Assembly (NCBI GenBank): GCA_929200175.1
Contig: CAKMYR010000008.1
Coordinates: 1-23,709, forward strand
From: an uncultured Gammaproteobacteria bacterium
GTDB taxonomy: Bacteria; Pseudomonadota; Gammaproteobacteria; PS1; Pseudothioglobaceae
Direction: 5' to 3'
DNA: 23,709 nt
The notes under the pieces were generated by a model. That model did no database searches. It had not been told where the DNA came from and saw only the letters and a program-made list of their open reading frames with translations. The number at the start of each line of letters is the position of its first letter. Within the stretch, counting starts at the first letter, position 1. Both the position numbers and the translations under genes were made by a program. This document shows, one piece after another, positions 22,334 to 23,709 of the stretch.

Positions 22334-22600
22334 ATGGCAAGAGTTACTGTAGAAAATTGTTTAGAATTTGTTAATAATCGTTTTGAATTAGTTTTAGTTG
22401 CAGCTAAAAGAGCTCATCAATTAAGTTCTGGTAGCTATAAATCATCATTAAATATTGAAAAAGATAAGCCTGCAGTTGTTGCGCTTAGAGAAATTGAAGC
22501 TGGGATTGTTGGTAGTGATATTTTAAAAGATAAATATGATATTGAAGAATATGATAGCCAAGAAGATCAAGATTTATCTACAAAGATTGACAAAACTTAA
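22334..22600 (+). CDS. rpoZ: RNA polymerase omega subunit
   Basis: Omega helps fold and load the beta' subunit and forms part of the ppGpp site in proteobacterial RNA polymerase. The 88-residue protein starts MARVTVENCLE, with the conserved NRFELVLVAAKRAHQL helix (residues 15-30) and the KPAVVALREIE strand-helix (45-55). The N-terminal MAR segment that contributes to ppGpp binding is present. A weak AGGA lies 12 bases before the ATG. In E. coli spoT follows rpoZ; here it does not, and the next gene is acs after 174 bases. Confidence 0.96.
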   Translation: MARVTVENCLEFVNNRFELVLVAAKRAHQLSSGSYKSSLNIEKDKPAVVALREIEAGIVGSDILKDKYDIEEYDSQEDQDLSTKIDKT

Positions 22601-22648
22601 AAGTATAAAACATAGTCTTTTTTGTATTTTGTTTGCTGATTAATTCAT

Positions 22649-22673
22649 ATAAATTTTAGCAATTAAAATTTAT
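22649..22673. repeat. AT-only hairpin between rpoZ and acs
   Basis: ATAAATTTTA and TAAAATTTAT form a perfect 10-bp stem with loop GCAAT. A second short stem, TAAGTA/TACTTA with loop TATTTAT, follows at 22707-22725 and is followed by an A/T-rich run. They may end rpoZ transcription or act as an operator for acs. Apart from the acs -10 box, nothing else is seen in this 174-base spacer. Confidence 0.35.
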
Positions 22674-22762
22674 CACAGTTATATATAAAAATTAAGTTTG
22701 ATTTAGTAAGTATATTTATTACTTAAAAATATTTTTTGCTACCAATTTTAGCTAATAATATT

Positions 22763-22768
22763 TATAAT
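22763..22768 (+). promoter_or_regulatory. Candidate -10 box of acs, possibly leaderless
   Basis: TATAAT ends six bases before the ATG at 22775, placing the predicted transcription start on the A of the start codon. There is no SD sequence. No -35 hexamer stands out. Confidence 0.45.
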
Positions 22769-22774
22769 TAAATT

Positions 22775-23709
22775 ATGTATTCATTTAAAGAACCTAATAG
22801 AAAACCTTTATGCGACAAAGATACTTATGATTTAATGTATCAGTCTTCTATTGATAATCCTGATTCTTTTTGGTCTGAACAAGCCAAAATATTTTTAGAT
22901 TGGGAAAAAGAATTTGACACAATTTCTAATGTTGATTATAAAAAAGGCGTTATTGAGTGGTTTAAAGGCGGAAAATTAAATATTTGTTATAATTGTATTG
23001 ATAGACACCTTCTTAAAAAATCTAATCAAACTGCTATTATTTGGGAGGGAGATGATCCAGAGCAAACTCAATCAATCACTTATCAACAATTATATGAAAA
23101 AGTTTGCTTGTTTGCTAATGGTTTAAAAAAACTAGGTATTAAAAAAGGAGATAGGGTTTGTATCTATCTTCCAATGATTTTAGAAGCTAGTTATGCAATG
23201 TTAGCTTGTGCGCGTATTGGAGCTATTCATTCAGTTGTATTTGCTGGATTTTCCTCAGAAGCCTTAAAAAATAGAATTTTAGATTTAAAATGCAAGTTGG
23301 TTATCACAGCAGACGGAGGTATGCGTGGAGGCAAGCCAGTAGAATTAAAAAATAATGTTGATAGCGCTGTTGAGCATTGTGATTTTGTCGAAAATGTCTT
23401 AGTAATTAAAAATACAAAAAAAAATATTAATTGGAACGATAAAGATGTTTGGTATCACGAATTAACCGCTAATCTTGCAACAGAATGTCCTTGCGAAAGC
23501 TTTGATTCTGAAACTCCATTATTTATCCTATACACTTCTGGATCTACTGGAAAACCAAAAGGAGTACTACATACTTCTGGAGGATATTTACTGTATGCAG
23601 CGATTACTCATAAATATGTTTTTAATTATAATAAAGAATATATTTATTGGTGTACTGCTGATGTTGGATGGATAACTGGGCATTCTTATATTATCTATGG
23701 ACCATTAGC
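22775..23709 (+). CDS. acs: Acetyl-CoA synthetase, N-terminal part
   Basis: Acs activates acetate (or a related short acid such as propionate) with ATP and CoA. The frame from the ATG is open for 311 codons and runs off the right edge, about half of the usual 650 residues. Visible family blocks are the N-terminal FWSEQAKIFLDW, WFKGGKLNICYNCIDRHL, GDRVCIYLPMILEASYAMLACARIGAIHSVVFAGFS (in parts), the ATP-binding P-loop YTSGSTGKPKGV and the adjacent WCTADVGWITGHSYIIYGPL region. The last two are typical of AcsA; PrpE is a less likely alternative. The conserved C-terminal lysine that is acetylated lies outside the window. Confidence 0.92.
   Translation, partial: MYSFKEPNRKPLCDKDTYDLMYQSSIDNPDSFWSEQAKIFLDWEKEFDTISNVDYKKGVIEWFKGGKLNICYNCIDRHLLKKSNQTAIIWEGDDPEQTQSITYQQLYEKVCLFANGLKKLGIKKGDRVCIYLPMILEASYAMLACARIGAIHSVVFAGFSSEALKNRILDLKCKLVITADGGMRGGKPVELKNNVDSAVEHCDFVENVLVIKNTKKNINWNDKDVWYHELTANLATECPCESFDSETPLFILYTSGSTGKPKGVLHTSGGYLLYAAITHKYVFNYNKEYIYWCTADVGWITGHSYIIYGPL

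Noticed and set aside
23475..23675. Plus-strand open frame inside acs
   Set aside because: It is out of frame with acs, which is continuous and carries the family motifs across the same bases.
1..23709. Insertion sequences, phage genes, toxin-antitoxin pairs, CRISPR arrays or origins
   Set aside because: None was found; the genes are continuous housekeeping genes with uniform composition.

Overview
The window is 23.7 kb of very AT-rich bacterial chromosome (by eye GC is about 30% or less, with A/T-ending codons throughout). The housekeeping proteins (RluB/RluD, NhaD, PgeF, GatCAB, bacterial-type IleRS/ProRS, PuuD-like membrane protein) read as gammaproteobacterial. Small genes, tiny spacers, tail-to-tail overlaps and few Shine-Dalgarno (SD) sequences suggest a streamlined marine or host-associated lineage of the SUP05/Thioglobaceae type. 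That taxonomic guess is inference, not proof. I see no mobile element, CRISPR array, rRNA or pseudogene-rich accessory island, and no gene-free stretch exceeds 300 bases (the longest is 22601-22774, about 174 bases).

Layout. 1-131 is the start of a UvrD/Rep helicase on the minus strand. 292-1905 holds an ArsC-type reductase converging on a nadD/metallo-beta-lactamase pair. 1986-2272 is a three-tRNA cluster (Ala-GGC, Glu-UUC and a Glu-like tRNA whose anticodon reads UUA), running straight into rluD and pgeF. mutM converges on these. 4893-18023 is a long plus-strand run: PuuD-like membrane protein, ygfZ, nhaD, coaX, trpS, a GNAT acetyltransferase, rluB, ileS, aroB, gatC, gatA, gatB. A site-2-type protease converges on gatB and is divergent from proS-psd. 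21322-21566 is a minus-strand tRNA cluster (Pro-Arg-His) downstream of dnaQ. dnaQ is divergent from rpoZ, and the window ends inside acs.

Functional theme. Much of the window serves translation: three aminoacyl-tRNA synthetases (Trp, Ile, Pro), the GatCAB amidotransferase, two rRNA pseudouridine synthases and six tRNAs. Around these sit cofactor genes (nadD for NAD, coaX for CoA), shikimate (aroB), DNA maintenance (mutM, dnaQ, helicase), iron-sulfur maintenance (ygfZ) and membrane energetics/lipids (nhaD, psd).

The most unusual feature is the third tRNA, 2196-2272. It keeps tRNA-Glu architecture, encoded CCA and compensated stems, but its anticodon is UUA, which would read the ochre stop UAA. 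Yet 17 of the 23 complete genes here end in TAA. A second theme is that several genes have a TATAAT-like -10 box only 4-9 bases before the start codon and no SD sequence, suggesting leaderless mRNAs. TrpRS carries a four-cysteine motif like that of the iron-sulfur TrpRS of Thermotoga.
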